From contig NZ_QXGR01000001.1 of assembly GCF_003604195.1 (NCBI RefSeq), positions 1-64,000 of the forward strand: DNA of 64,000 bases. Direction: 5' to 3'. Source of the DNA: Simplicispira lacusdiani. GTDB lineage: Bacteria; Pseudomonadota; Gammaproteobacteria; Burkholderiales; Burkholderiaceae_C. This document shows positions 49,452 to 59,076 of the stretch, in pieces (position 1 is the stretch's first letter; every line of letters starts with the position of its first letter). Made by a program: the position numbers and the translations under genes. The notes beneath the pieces are model-generated. The model was not told the origin of the DNA. It searched no databases and saw nothing but the letters and a program-made list of their open reading frames with translations.

Positions 49452-50513
49452 TCAGCGTGCGCGCAGCGCGGACTGCGGATCGGCGATCACGGGCTCGCCC
49501 GGCGCCACGCCGCTGAGCACTTCGACGCGGTCGCCCTCGGCGCGCCCCAGGCGCACCTGGCGCAGCAGCGGCTTGCCGCCCTCGCCCTGCACGTAGACGC
49601 CCGTCAGCTCGGCGCGGCGCACGATGGCGCCCAGGGGCACGGTGACGCTCGGGCCGCCCTGCGCCGCACCCTGCAGCCACAGGCGCGCGAACATACCGGG
49701 CACGGCGCCCTGCGGGCCGGCGCCCAGCTCGGCGCGCACCTGCACCGTGTGCGTGGCCGGGTCCACCGTGGGCAGCACCTGCACGCGCTCGGCGCGCGGC
49801 CACTGCCGGTCTGCGGGCAGGCCGGGCAGCTCGACCCGCACCGCGTCGCCTTGCACGCTGCCCGCCGCCGATTGCGGCACGGCCGCGGTCACGCGCAGCG
49901 CGCCGGGGTCGTACAACGTGAGCAGCGGGCGGCCGGGCATGGCCATGTCCCCCAGTGCCACGGGCACCTCCGCCACCACGCCCGCGTAGGGCGCGCGCAC
50001 GGTGTGCAGACCGGTCTGGGTGCGCGCGGCACCGGCCTGGGCCATTTGCGCGGCCACCTGCGCGCTGGTGGCCTTGAATTCGGACTCGGCCCGGTCCAGC
50101 GCCGCCTGGCTGATGTACTTCTTCTGGTGCAGCTGCTTCTGGCGCTCGTACTCGCGCGTGGCGACATCCAGCGCTGCGCGGGCCGCCTGCACCTGGGCAT
50201 CGCTGGCGGCGGCGCTCTGGTCGGCCGCGCGGGCATCGATGCGCAGCAGCAACTGCCCGGCCTTGACCTGGTCGCCCGCCTTGACGTTGAGCTCGACCAC
50301 GGCGCCAGGCACCTGCGCGGCGATCACGGTCTGGCGCACGGCTTCGACCACGGCGTCGTAGGCGGTGCGGCCCTGCAGCGCCACGGCCTGCGCGGGCACG
50401 GCGCCCGGTTCTGCCGCCTCGGCAGCGCCCGCCAGCGCGAGCGGCAGCGCCATGGTCAGGGGCAACGCGACAGCCAGGGTCTGGAAGAACGTCGGGATCT
50501 TCTGCATGGTCAT
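49452..50513 (-). CDS. Efflux periplasmic adaptor (membrane fusion protein)
   Basis: This 353-aa adaptor has an N-terminal signal or anchor (PTFFQTLAVALPLTMALPLA), a biotinyl-lipoyl half-motif (VPGAVVELNVKAGDQVKAGQ), a helical hairpin (residues about 95-165) and a second lipoyl half (RAPYAGVVAEVPVALGD), then the beta-barrel. It joins the RND pump to the TolC-like channel. Its promoter overlaps the ArsR operator. The ATG of MTMQKIPTF is used; an ATG two codons later is equally good. Confidence 0.9.
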   Translation of the reverse strand: MTMQKIPTFFQTLAVALPLTMALPLALAGAAEAAEPGAVPAQAVALQGRTAYDAVVEAVRQTVIAAQVPGAVVELNVKAGDQVKAGQLLLRIDARAADQSAAASDAQVQAARAALDVATREYERQKQLHQKKYISQAALDRAESEFKATSAQVAAQMAQAGAARTQTGLHTVRAPYAGVVAEVPVALGDMAMPGRPLLTLYDPGALRVTAAVPQSAAGSVQGDAVRVELPGLPADRQWPRAERVQVLPTVDPATHTVQVRAELGAGPQGAVPGMFARLWLQGAAQGGPSVTVPLGAIVRRAELTGVYVQGEGGKPLLRQVRLGRAEGDRVEVLSGVAPGEPVIADPQSALRAR

Positions 50514-50560
50514 TCTTTCTTGTCGTGCCCTGCCTAGCAGACAGGGCTGGTCCATCCGGT

Positions 50561-50600
50561 TTGTTTACGGTATTATTTGCGCAAATAATTAAATAGTCAA
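50561..50600. promoter_or_regulatory. Overlapping face-to-face promoters with an 18-bp palindromic operator
   Basis: ATTATTTGCGCAAATAAT (50572-50589) is a perfect palindrome. On the minus strand TTGACT (50595-50600), 17 bp, AATAAT (50572-50577) forms a near-consensus promoter for the MFP-RND operon. On the plus strand TTGTTT (50561-50566), 17 bp, AATAAT (50584-50589) forms one for the ArsR gene. Each end of the palindrome is the -10 box of one promoter, so one repressor dimer would block both. Confidence 0.65.
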
Positions 50601-50604
50601 TGAC

Positions 50605-51003
50605 TTGATTATTTTCCCGAAAGGCTCGGATGCCAAGCACCCCCCTTCTTCTGACTGCCGCCTCGGGTCCCGACTCCCGGATGCGTTGCTGGACGAGGTG
50701 GCGGCGCATTTCCGGGTGTTGGGTGAGCCCACCCGTCTGCTGATCCTGCAGTCGCTGGGGCAGGAGGAGCGGAACGTCGGTGAACTGGCGCGGCTGTGCG
50801 GCTGCAGCCTGGCGAATGTGTCGCGCCACCTGGCGCTGCTGGCGCGCCACGGACTGGTGTTGCGCCAAATGCGGGGCCCGAACGCCTGCTACCGCCGGGC
50901 CGATGGCGTGGTGGATGTGCTGTGCGACCGGGTGTGCGAGCACATTGGCCGCCACTTCGAGCGCCGGCGGGCTGGATCAGCGCCCGTCCAGGGCGGCGAC
51001 TGA
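50605..51003 (+). CDS. ArsR/SmtB-family transcriptional regulator
   Basis: This 132-aa winged-helix protein has [16 protein letters not shown] (helix 1-2), recognition helix [19 protein letters not shown] and a C-terminal helix with CYRR and [10 protein letters not shown]. Cysteines sit in LARLCGCS before the recognition helix and in the C-terminal helix, a pattern compatible with metal or thiol/persulfide sensing, though it is not the exact SqrR/BigR pair. The TTG start lies 9 bases after the predicted transcription start, so a later TTG (50686) may be used. It is divergent from the pump operon and convergent, with a 27-bp overlap, with the OprM gene. Confidence 0.85.
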   Translation: MIIFPKGSDAKHPPSSDCRLGSRLPDALLDEVAAHFRVLGEPTRLLILQSLGQEERNVGELARLCGCSLANVSRHLALLARHGLVLRQMRGPNACYRRADGVVDVLCDRVCEHIGRHFERRRAGSAPVQGGD

Positions 51004-52485
51004 CGCCGCACCCTCCCAGCCCGCGCCCACGGCCTGGAACAACAAGGCACTGTCGGCCAGGCGTTGCGCCTGCGCCGCCACCAGGTTGCTGCGCACCTGC
51101 ACCGCCTGCTGCTGCGCCACCAGCAGCTGCAGGTAGCTGGCGGAACCCAGCGCGTGCTGGCGCTCCATGGACTGCAGGCTGCCCTGGGCGGCGGCATCGG
51201 CGCGTGCCAGCGCGGCCAGCGCCTCGGCATCGCCTTCGACCGCACGCATGGCGTCTGCCACGCCGCGCAGGGCGTCGAGCACCACCACCTGGTAGTTGGC
51301 CGCGGCCGCGTCGAGGGCGGCCAGCGCCGCGCGCCGTTCGGCCGGCAGGGCCGGATTGAACAGAGGCTGCGTGAGCTGCCCGACCAGCGTCCACACCGCC
51401 GACCCGCCGCCGAACAGCGCGCCGGTGCTCAGCGCCTGGCTGCCCAGGCTGGCGCTGAGGCGGATCTGCGGGTACAGGCGCGCCACGGCCACGCCATGGT
51501 CGGCGCTGGCGGCCTGCATCAGGGCCTGCGCGGCCTGGATATCGGGCCGTTGGCGCACCAGCTCCGACGGCACGACCAGCGGCAGGGCCTCGGGCAGCCG
51601 GAAGTCGCCCAGCGTGAACGCTGGCGGCGCGGCGGCGCCGGGCGCGCGGCCCGCCAGCATGGCCAGCAGGTGGCCCGCCTGCTGCTGCTGCTTGCGCAGC
51701 AGGGGCAGACCGGAGCGGGTTTGCTCCCACTGCGCCTGCAAGGCCAAGGCTTCATCGGGCACGGCCTGGCCCAATCGCACGCGCTCGCGGGCCAGCGCCC
51801 ATTGCCGCTCCTGGTTGTCCGCGAGCGCCTGCAGCGCCTCGCCCTGTGCCGCCAGCCGCGCCTGCGCGATGGCGGCCGTGGCCACGCTGGCCGCCAGGCC
51901 CAGGCGCGCGGCTTCGAGCTGGTAGCGCCGGTGCTCGGTGCGGGCGGCCACGGCTTCGAGCGCACGCCGGTTGCCGCCCGCCAGATCGAGCTGGTACTGC
52001 ACGCCCACGCTGGCGCTGTGCAGGCTGAATTCACGGCCCGGCCCGGTTTGCCCCTGCGCGCTGGGCGACGTGCGCTGGCGCTGGCTGCCCAGCGCGAGGT
52101 CGGCGCGCGGCAGCTCCAGTGCCGCAGTCTGGGCCGATTGCAGCTCCTGCGCCTGGCGCAGCGTGGCTTGCGCGGCGGCCAGCGTGGGGCTGGCGGCGAG
52201 TGCCTCGTCGATCAGCGCGTCGAGAGGCTGCGACCCGAGCTGGCGCCACCAGGGCGCGCCCAGATCCATGCGCTCGCTCCAATGCTGCGCACCGCCCAGC
52301 GGGGCGGCGGCCGATGCCGTCTGCGCGCGGACAGGCGTGGTCAGCGCCCCCGCGTCTGCGGGTGGCTCCGGGGGCCGGAAGTCCGGCCCGGCAGCGCAGC
52401 CCGCGAGCAAGGCGGCCCCGGTCCACACGGCCCAGCGGCTGGCGGGCACCATGGCCTGGAAACGGTTCCACGGGTACTTCAACAT
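50977..52485 (-). CDS. OprM/NodT-family outer membrane efflux lipoprotein
   Basis: This 502-aa outer-membrane channel has a lipoprotein signal (lipobox LAGC), the [10 protein letters not shown] start typical of NodT/OprM proteins and two OEP repeats ([36 protein letters not shown]). It is the final gene of the TetR-MFP-ABC exporter operon, 15 bp after the ATPase gene, and probably forms the exit duct for that transporter. Its 3' end overlaps the ArsR gene tail by 27 bp. Confidence 0.9.
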   Translation of the reverse strand: MLKYPWNRFQAMVPASRWAVWTGAALLAGCAAGPDFRPPEPPADAGALTTPVRAQTASAAAPLGGAQHWSERMDLGAPWWRQLGSQPLDALIDEALAASPTLAAAQATLRQAQELQSAQTAALELPRADLALGSQRQRTSPSAQGQTGPGREFSLHSASVGVQYQLDLAGGNRRALEAVAARTEHRRYQLEAARLGLAASVATAAIAQARLAAQGEALQALADNQERQWALARERVRLGQAVPDEALALQAQWEQTRSGLPLLRKQQQQAGHLLAMLAGRAPGAAAPPAFTLGDFRLPEALPLVVPSELVRQRPDIQAAQALMQAASADHGVAVARLYPQIRLSASLGSQALSTGALFGGGSAVWTLVGQLTQPLFNPALPAERRAALAALDAAAANYQVVVLDALRGVADAMRAVEGDAEALAALARADAAAQGSLQSMERQHALGSASYLQLLVAQQQAVQVRSNLVAAQAQRLADSALLFQAVGAGWEGAASVAALDGR

Positions 52486-52500
52486 GCAGGCCTCCTGGTG

Positions 52501-53211
<711 letters not shown>

Positions 53212-53257
53212 GTCAGCGATCCAAGGCGCATTGCGCAAGCCACAACATATAAAACGG

Positions 53258-53370
53258 GCGCGGCCCAAGACCAGCGGACGCCGCGCAAGGGCCGCCCCGC
53301 CGTGCTGGCGTCGTCCATCGTCCCGGCGAAGCCGAGAGAAGGAGGAAAGCGCGCAGCGGCTCAGGGGGAT
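53258..53370 (-). repeat. GC-rich dispersed repeat, family 2, copy 3, inside the ABC exporter operon
   Basis: On the minus strand it reads CCCCCTGAGCCGCTGCGCGC, a TCCTCC block, GACGCCAGCACGGCGGGGCG, GCCCTTGCGCGGCG and a GGTCTTGGGCCGCGCC tail, the same block order as the copies flanking creBC. It separates the permease and ATPase genes. Confidence 0.7.
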
Positions 53371-53381
53371 GTCGTCGCACT

Positions 53382-54584
53382 TCAGCCTCCCACCGCTTCG
53401 GCCGGATCGACGCGCAAGGCCGCCCGGATGGCGATCCCGCTGGCCAGCACGCAGATGACCAGGATGACCACCAGTCCGGTGACCGTGTCCTGCGGGATCA
53501 GCAGCACGTATTTGGGAAAGGCCGGCGCCATGAAGGTGGCGGTAATCTTGCCCACCACAAAACCGATCAGCCCCAGGCCCAGCGCCTGCTGCACGATCAT
53601 GCCGGCGATGGTGCGGTTCTTCGTGCCAATGAGCTTGAGCACGGCGATCTCGCGGATCTTGCCCAGTGTGAGCGTGTAGATGATGAAGGCCACGATGGCC
53701 GCGCTGACCACGGCCAGGATGGCCAGGAACATGCCGATCTGCTTGGCAGAGGTGGCGATGAGCTTGCCCACCAAGATCTCCTCCATCTGGGGCCGGGTGT
53801 AGGCCGTGAGGTGCTTCCAGCGGCGGATCGACTGCGCCACCTCCTCCGGGTCGTACCCGGGCCGGGTGCGCACCAGCACGGCGTTCACAGTGGGGTTGCT
53901 GCTCTGCGAGGCGATCACTGCCTCCAGCAACCCGGGCACGCCGGGTCGGTTAAAGGCGGGGTTCTCCTCGGTGCGCCGACGGCCTTGCCAGATGGCGTCG
54001 TTGTCCTTAAGGAACTGCGCCGCCTGCGCGTCCTTGAGCGGGATGAACACCATGGGGTCGCCGCTGGACGAAACCATGCGCCGCGTCAGGCCCACCACGG
54101 TGTAGAAGTTGCGCCGGATCTGGATCCGCGCGCCCAGCGCCAGCCCGCTGGCGATGTCGGCCACGGCCTCATAGTGGCTGCGCGTGATGTGGCGTCCGGC
54201 CACAAGGTACGGCGGCCAGCCCGGCGCGCCCGCATCGCCGGGCGCGATACCGACCACCATGGCGCGCACGTCGCTACCGTCCTTGCGCACCTGCATGGTG
54301 AGGTAGGTGACATTGGCCGCCTCCAAGACACCCGGCAACGCCACGATGCCGCGCCAGGTGCTGTCATGCACGCTGGAGGATTCGGCGTAGGGGCCCAGCG
54401 TGCCCTGCTGCACCACCCAGAGATCGGCGCCGCTGTTGTCCAGCAGCGCGCGACCATCGTCCACCATTCCCCGGTAGACACCTGCCATGGTCAGCGTCAC
54501 GCCGATGAGCAGGCCCAGGCCGACGCCGGTGAAGACGAACTTGCCCCAGGCATGCAGGATGTCGCGCCCGGCCAGGCTGATCAT
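53382..54584 (-). CDS. ABC exporter permease (FtsX/MacB/DevC-like)
   Basis: This 400-aa membrane protein has one N-terminal TM (FVFTGVGLGLLIGVTLTMAG), a MacB_PCD periplasmic domain (ALLDNSGADLWVVQQG) and three C-terminal TMs of an FtsX domain (TLGKIREIAVLKLIGTKNRT), ending DPAEAVGG. With the HlyD-like adaptor and ATPase it forms a tripartite exporter like DevBCA or MacAB. Its start overlaps the adaptor stop (ATGA). Confidence 0.9.
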   Translation of the reverse strand: MISLAGRDILHAWGKFVFTGVGLGLLIGVTLTMAGVYRGMVDDGRALLDNSGADLWVVQQGTLGPYAESSSVHDSTWRGIVALPGVLEAANVTYLTMQVRKDGSDVRAMVVGIAPGDAGAPGWPPYLVAGRHITRSHYEAVADIASGLALGARIQIRRNFYTVVGLTRRMVSSSGDPMVFIPLKDAQAAQFLKDNDAIWQGRRRTEENPAFNRPGVPGLLEAVIASQSSNPTVNAVLVRTRPGYDPEEVAQSIRRWKHLTAYTRPQMEEILVGKLIATSAKQIGMFLAILAVVSAAIVAFIIYTLTLGKIREIAVLKLIGTKNRTIAGMIVQQALGLGLIGFVVGKITATFMAPAFPKYVLLIPQDTVTGLVVILVICVLASGIAIRAALRVDPAEAVGG

Positions 54585-55732
54585 CGTGCCGCTCCAGCGA
54601 TGTGCTCGACCACCTTGAGCGTGCTGCCCTCGTTCAGGGTCTTGGCGCTGTGGACCACGACGCGCTCGCCCTCCTTCAGGCCTGCGCGCACCTGCACATG
54701 GCCGTCCAGATCAGCAGCCCCGGTCTGCACGGGCGTGAAGTGCGTTTGCCCACCGTCGAGCCGCCACACCCCCATCTGCCCGTTCACGCGCCGCAACGCG
54801 GCATTGGGAATGGCAGGTGCGGCCGGCACCTCGGACAAGGCCACCGTGACCTCGGCCAGCTCGCCCAGCGGCGGCAGCGCCCGTGGCGTGCTGTCCAACG
54901 TGACCTTGGCGAGTGTTTCTTCGGTAACGGCGTCGGCCAGGGGCTCGACGCGCAGCACGCGGCCCGGCCATACCTTGTCGCCCGTAGAGCGTAGCGACAC
55001 GCGAGCGGGCAGTCCGGCGGTCAGGCCGCTGGCACTGCCCTGGTCAAAGCGCGCATGGATCCACACGCTGGACGGATCGATCACCTCGACCACGGTCTGT
55101 CCGGGGACCACGGCGCTACCCGGTTCCACCAGACGTGCTGTCACCTGGCCGGCGGCAGGCGCCAACAACCGGAGGCTGGCCCGTTGCGCGCGCAGGGCGG
55201 CCTGCTCCGCGCGCAGGCGCTCGGCCTCGGCACGCGCCGCCTCCAGTGCAGCGTTGGCCACCAGCAAGTCCTGCTGGCGCGCGGCGGCCAGCTCCTCACT
55301 GGTGGACCGGGCTGCCAGCAGGTCGCGGTAGCGCTGAGCCTGCGCCTGTGCGTGCTGCTGGCGAGCCTGCGCCTCCTGCAGGCTCGCCTGTGCGCGCCGC
55401 GCGGCGGCCTCTTGCGCGCGCAGGCGTTCGTCCAGGTCCACGGGGTCCATCTCGCCCAGCTGCTGGCCGGGTTTCACGCTCTCACCCACCTCCACATCGA
55501 GCCTCCGCAGCCGGCCCGCGACCGTGGGGCCGATCCGGTAGGTACGTTGCGCCGCCACGGTGCCGATACCGAACAGTGACGGCGTGACCGACCGGCTCTC
55601 CACTGTTGCCACCGTGACATCCACCGGGGCCAGCGGGCCCGAACGCAGTGCCAAGTAGACGAACAGCGCAAGCAGCGGCAGCACGACGGCCAGCACGGCC
55701 AGCGTGCGTTGTTGCATGGGAAGACGGTTCAT
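54581..55732 (-). CDS. ABC exporter periplasmic adaptor (HlyD/DevB-like MFP)
   Basis: This 383-aa adaptor has an N-terminal TM (LAVLAVVLPLLALFVYLAL), a lipoyl half-motif (GPTVAGRLRRLDVEVGESVK), a long coiled-coil hairpin rich in Ala/Gln/Arg (about residues 95-195), the second half (LAPAAGQVTARLVEPGS) and beta-barrel domains. Its start overlaps the TetR stop, so the repressor and the exporter share one transcript. Confidence 0.9.
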   Translation of the reverse strand: MNRLPMQQRTLAVLAVVLPLLALFVYLALRSGPLAPVDVTVATVESRSVTPSLFGIGTVAAQRTYRIGPTVAGRLRRLDVEVGESVKPGQQLGEMDPVDLDERLRAQEAAARRAQASLQEAQARQQHAQAQAQRYRDLLAARSTSEELAAARQQDLLVANAALEAARAEAERLRAEQAALRAQRASLRLLAPAAGQVTARLVEPGSAVVPGQTVVEVIDPSSVWIHARFDQGSASGLTAGLPARVSLRSTGDKVWPGRVLRVEPLADAVTEETLAKVTLDSTPRALPPLGELAEVTVALSEVPAAPAIPNAALRRVNGQMGVWRLDGGQTHFTPVQTGAADLDGHVQVRAGLKEGERVVVHSAKTLNEGSTLKVVEHIAGAAR

Positions 55733-56340
55733 GGCGCGCTCCGGATGCCACGTTGGTAGATGGCAAAGACACGGGGGGCGTCGCGGCGGATGCGGCCCAC
55801 GTCGCCCGCGAGCATGGATTGCATGACCAGTCCCTGAATGGTGCCGATGAACAGGGTGGCTGCCGCCCCGTCATCGAGGGCCGGGTCAAGCTCGCCGCGT
55901 TGGCGGCCCTCCTCCATCAGTCGACGCAGACGCTCGCCATAGCGCACCAGCAAGGTCTGCACCATGCGCTTGGGCAGGGTTTCGCCAGCGCGCTGCAATT
56001 CGCCAAACATCATGCGCGGCACGCCCGGATGCTGCGTGACGAAATCGGCATGGGCCATGAACATCGCCTGCAGGGACGCGATCGCTGTGGCGTGTCCCTG
56101 CGCCGCCCGATCGATGCGCGCCAGCAGTTGCTCGGCCACCCATTCCATGACAGCCTGGAGAATGGCGTCCTTGCTGGAGAAGTGACGAAACAGCGCACCT
56201 TGGGTGACCTGCATGTGCTGCGCGATGGCGGTGGTTGTGATCTCACTCGGGTTCTGCGTGGCCGCCAATTCCACGAAGGCGTCCACAGTGGCTGCCCGCC
56301 GCTCTTCGGCGGGCAGGTGCTTGGCATGGGTAGGGGCCAT
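55729..56340 (-). CDS. TetR-family transcriptional regulator of the ABC exporter
   Basis: This 203-aa repressor has a helix-turn-helix at residues 37-56 (TTAIAQHMQVTQGALFRHFS) and a C-terminal ligand-binding domain resembling the TetR_C_9/YcdC type. It heads the exporter operon (TetR-MFP-permease-ATPase-OprM), overlapping the adaptor gene by four bases. An inverted repeat upstream is a likely autoregulatory operator. The ligand is unknown. Confidence 0.9.
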   Translation of the reverse strand: MAPTHAKHLPAEERRAATVDAFVELAATQNPSEITTTAIAQHMQVTQGALFRHFSSKDAILQAVMEWVAEQLLARIDRAAQGHATAIASLQAMFMAHADFVTQHPGVPRMMFGELQRAGETLPKRMVQTLLVRYGERLRRLMEEGRQRGELDPALDDGAAATLFIGTIQGLVMQSMLAGDVGRIRRDAPRVFAIYQRGIRSAP

Positions 56341-56360
56341 GGTGTCGATCGAATGTAAGT

Positions 56361-56386
56361 AATCTATTACTATCTTATAGATTCAA
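56361..56386 (-). promoter_or_regulatory. Inverted-repeat operator and -35-like box upstream of the tetR gene
   Basis: AATCTAT and ATAGATT (56361-56367 and 56377-56383) are separated by 9 bp. On the minus strand TTGAAT (56381-56386) is a -35-like box, with ATTACT 17 bp on as a weak -10. The half-site spacing is compatible with a TetR dimer. The remainder of the 240-bp gap to the GGDEF gene shows nothing else clear. Confidence 0.5.
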
Positions 56387-56580
56387 CCTCTTTTTTCAAT
56401 CAGACGTGGCAGATCCATGGCGCAAGAAGGGTCACCCATGGCGGTCGACCCGCCACCATGGAAGGCCTTTCCCCTATTGCCCCCACTCCATCGCTCCCTA
56501 GAATCCCCGGAGGCCGTGGCCTGGAGGCATGCCAGGGCGCGGCCGCAGGCTCTGTTCCCGTCATTTCAGGAAGACACGAC

Positions 56581-57753
56581 ATGCCCCACGGTGCGCGCGC
56601 CCAGGCGCTGGCCGATTGGCTTCTGACCACCGATCCGCGCCAGCGCATCCGCCTTGCGATGGCCGGATTCGCCGCGCTGCTGATGCTGTGCTGCGCCGCC
56701 ATCGTGAACCTGATGGCCCTGGCCGGCCTAGCGCGCCAGGACTGGGTGGGCTGGTGGACACTGATCACTCTCTCAGGCCTGGCCCTGCAGCTGGCGGCCA
56801 TCCGCAGCGGCTGGTCGCTGCGGCTGCGGGACCCGTCACTCACCCAGGTCCAGATCCGCTATGCGTTGGCGTGCAACGCCGCGGGCTACGCCATCCTGGG
56901 CGAGGCGCGGGGCATCACGCCCGTGATCCTTTCGCTGGTGCTGATGTTCGGCATCTTCGGCATGTCGCCGCGCCAGCTGGCGGCCAACATGCTCTTCGCG
57001 CTGGGGGTGTTCGCCGCCGCCTTCGTCGCCGTGGCCTGGATGGATGAGCCCGGCCGCAAACCCGCGCTGGAGCTGGCCTACGCCGCCATGATCGTGCTGG
57101 TGCTCATCGGCAGCACCTTCATCGCGATCCGGCTGCAGCGCATCCGCAGGCGCCTGACGCGGCAGAAACAGGCGCTCACCGGCGCGCTCGCGCAGATCGG
57201 CCACCTGGCCACGCACGACGAGCTGACCGGCCTGGTCAACCGCCGCCGCATGACCGAGCTCATGGCCGTCGAGCAGTTGCGCTGCGCGCGCAATGAACGC
57301 CCCTTGATCCTGGCGCTGCTCGACCTGGACCATTTCAAGCACATCAATGACAACCACGGACACGCCATGGGCGACCAGGTGCTGCGGGCCTTCGCCGCCA
57401 CCGTCCAGGCGACCCTGCGCAGCACGGACGTGCTGGCCCGCTGGGGCGGGGAAGAGTTCGTGCTGATGCTCTACGACACCGATCCTGCCTGCGCGGCGCC
57501 CTTGCTCGAACGCGTGCGCCTGGCGGTGCAGGCGCTGGAGACACGCGCTACGGAGCGGGTCCTGCGGGCCACGGTCTCCATCGGCCTGGCCATCGGGGAG
57601 CCCGGCGAAACGGTGGAACGCATCCTGGAACGCGCGGACGAGGCGCTCTATCTGGCCAAGGCCCACGGCCGCAACCGCGTGGTGGTGCATGGCGCCGCGC
57701 TGGAGACCGCCTCCGCGCAGGACGCCGGGCACGGCACCTGGCCGGAAATCTAG
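56581..57753 (+). CDS. Membrane diguanylate cyclase (GGDEF)
   Basis: This 390-aa protein has about six N-terminal TMs (residues 25-195) and a C-terminal GGDEF domain with DELTGLVNRRR, DLDHFKHINDNHGHAMGD and the active-site motif GGEEF. An RxxD-type inhibitory site was not obvious. It is predicted to make cyclic di-GMP. The ATG giving MPHGARAQAL is preceded by AGGAAG; upstream codons in frame have no membrane character. It converges with the acyl-CoA dehydrogenase gene, 5 bp away. Confidence 0.9.
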   Translation: MPHGARAQALADWLLTTDPRQRIRLAMAGFAALLMLCCAAIVNLMALAGLARQDWVGWWTLITLSGLALQLAAIRSGWSLRLRDPSLTQVQIRYALACNAAGYAILGEARGITPVILSLVLMFGIFGMSPRQLAANMLFALGVFAAAFVAVAWMDEPGRKPALELAYAAMIVLVLIGSTFIAIRLQRIRRRLTRQKQALTGALAQIGHLATHDELTGLVNRRRMTELMAVEQLRCARNERPLILALLDLDHFKHINDNHGHAMGDQVLRAFAATVQATLRSTDVLARWGGEEFVLMLYDTDPACAAPLLERVRLAVQALETRATERVLRATVSIGLAIGEPGETVERILERADEALYLAKAHGRNRVVVHGAALETASAQDAGHGTWPEI

Positions 57754-57758
57754 GGCGC

Positions 57759-59045
57759 TCAGCGCAGGCGCGGCGGCGCCTGCAATTGCTCGGGCGTGGT
57801 GAACCAGGCGCTGCTCTCCCCCATGCGCGCGCGCGCCTGGGCAAGTTCATGGCGGGCCACGCTGCGCAAGTGCACCTCGTCAGGGCCGTCCATCAGGTGC
57901 AGCGCCCGCCCCCACGACCAGAACTGCGCCAGCGGCGTGTCGGGCGACAGGCCCATGGCGCCGAACACCTGCATGGCACGGTCGACCACCCGGGTCTGCA
58001 GCCGCGCCGCCACGACCTTGATGGCCGCCACCTGGGCGCGCGTGCGCGCCACGTCCACCGCGTCGCCCTGGTCCAGCAGCCAGGCCGTCTGCAGCACCAG
58101 CAGGCGCGCCTGGTCGATCTCGATGCGCGACTCCGCCAGCCAATCCTGCACGTTGGCATGGTCCGCCAGGTAGCGTCCGAAGGTCTGGCGCTCCAGCGCG
58201 CGCTCGGCCGCCAGGGCCAGCGCCAGTTCGCACTGCCCGATGGTGCGCATGCAGTGGTGCACGCGCCCTGGCCCCAGGCGGGCCTGCGCCATGGCGAAGC
58301 CGTCGCCCCAGCCGCCCAGCAGATGGTGAGCGGGCACGCGCACACCCTGGAGCAGGATCTCGCAGTGGCCCTCGGGCGCATGGTGGTGCAGCACGGCGAT
58401 GTTGCGCAGCACCTGCACGCCCGGCGCGTCGAGCGGCACCAGCACCATGCTGTGCTGGCGGTGCACGCCGCCGCTTTCTTCCCCGGCGTTGCGGCACATG
58501 ACGATCAGCAGCCGGCAGCGCGGATGCGCCGCGCCGGTGATGAACCACTTGCGGCCGCTGAGCACGAGCGCGTCGCCCTCGCGCCGCACCGTGGTCTGCA
58601 GGTTGGTCGGGTCGGACGAGGCCACGTCGGGCTCGGACATGGCGAAGGCCGAGCGGATGCGGCCGTCGAGCAGCGGCTCCAGCCACTGGCTGCGCTGGGC
58701 ATCGCTGGCGAAACGGTGCAGCAGCTCGATGTTGCCGGTGTCGGGCGCGCTGCAGTTGAAGACCTCGGCCGCCCAGGGCAGCCGGCCCATGGACTCGGCC
58801 AGCGGCGCGTATTCGAGGTTGCTCAGGCGGGTGCCGGGCTCGCCATCACGCAGGCCGGGCAGGAACAGGTTCCACAGGCCTTCTTCGCGCGCCAGGGCCT
58901 TCAGGTCCTCCAGGAATGGCGGCGGGTAGACGCCGTCCTGCACCGAGCGGTGCCAAGCGGCGTTGTGGGGCAGCAGGTAGCGCTGCAGGAAGGCATCCAG
59001 GCGCTGACGCAACTCCAGGGCCCTGGGGGAATGAGCGAAGTCCAT
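57759..59045 (-). CDS. Acyl-CoA dehydrogenase (ACAD10/11-like subgroup)
   Basis: This 428-aa FAD enzyme has the ACAD segments FAMSEPDVASSDPTNLQ (FAD/substrate loop), GRKWFITGAAHPRC, LLGGWGDGFAMAQARLGPGR and IGQCELALALAAERALERQTFG, and the C-terminal QVFGAMGLSPDTPLAQFW. The GPGRVHHCMR stretch is typical of the ACAD10/11-like subgroup. It introduces an alpha-beta double bond in acyl-CoA; chain specificity is unknown. The start giving MDFAHSPRALELRQRL was selected over 27 upstream codons of no family resemblance. Confidence 0.9.
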   Translation of the reverse strand: MDFAHSPRALELRQRLDAFLQRYLLPHNAAWHRSVQDGVYPPPFLEDLKALAREEGLWNLFLPGLRDGEPGTRLSNLEYAPLAESMGRLPWAAEVFNCSAPDTGNIELLHRFASDAQRSQWLEPLLDGRIRSAFAMSEPDVASSDPTNLQTTVRREGDALVLSGRKWFITGAAHPRCRLLIVMCRNAGEESGGVHRQHSMVLVPLDAPGVQVLRNIAVLHHHAPEGHCEILLQGVRVPAHHLLGGWGDGFAMAQARLGPGRVHHCMRTIGQCELALALAAERALERQTFGRYLADHANVQDWLAESRIEIDQARLLVLQTAWLLDQGDAVDVARTRAQVAAIKVVAARLQTRVVDRAMQVFGAMGLSPDTPLAQFWSWGRALHLMDGPDEVHLRSVARHELAQARARMGESSAWFTTPEQLQAPPRLR

Positions 59046-59076
59046 GCCGCATTGTGGAAGAGCGGCAGGACGCCTG

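Noticed and set aside
50605..51003. Identification of the ArsR protein as the persulfide sensor SqrR/BigR
   Set aside because: The conserved cysteine positions of SqrR/BigR are not clearly matched; the Cys pattern (LCGC, CYRR, LCDRVC) differs, so only a general ArsR call is supported.
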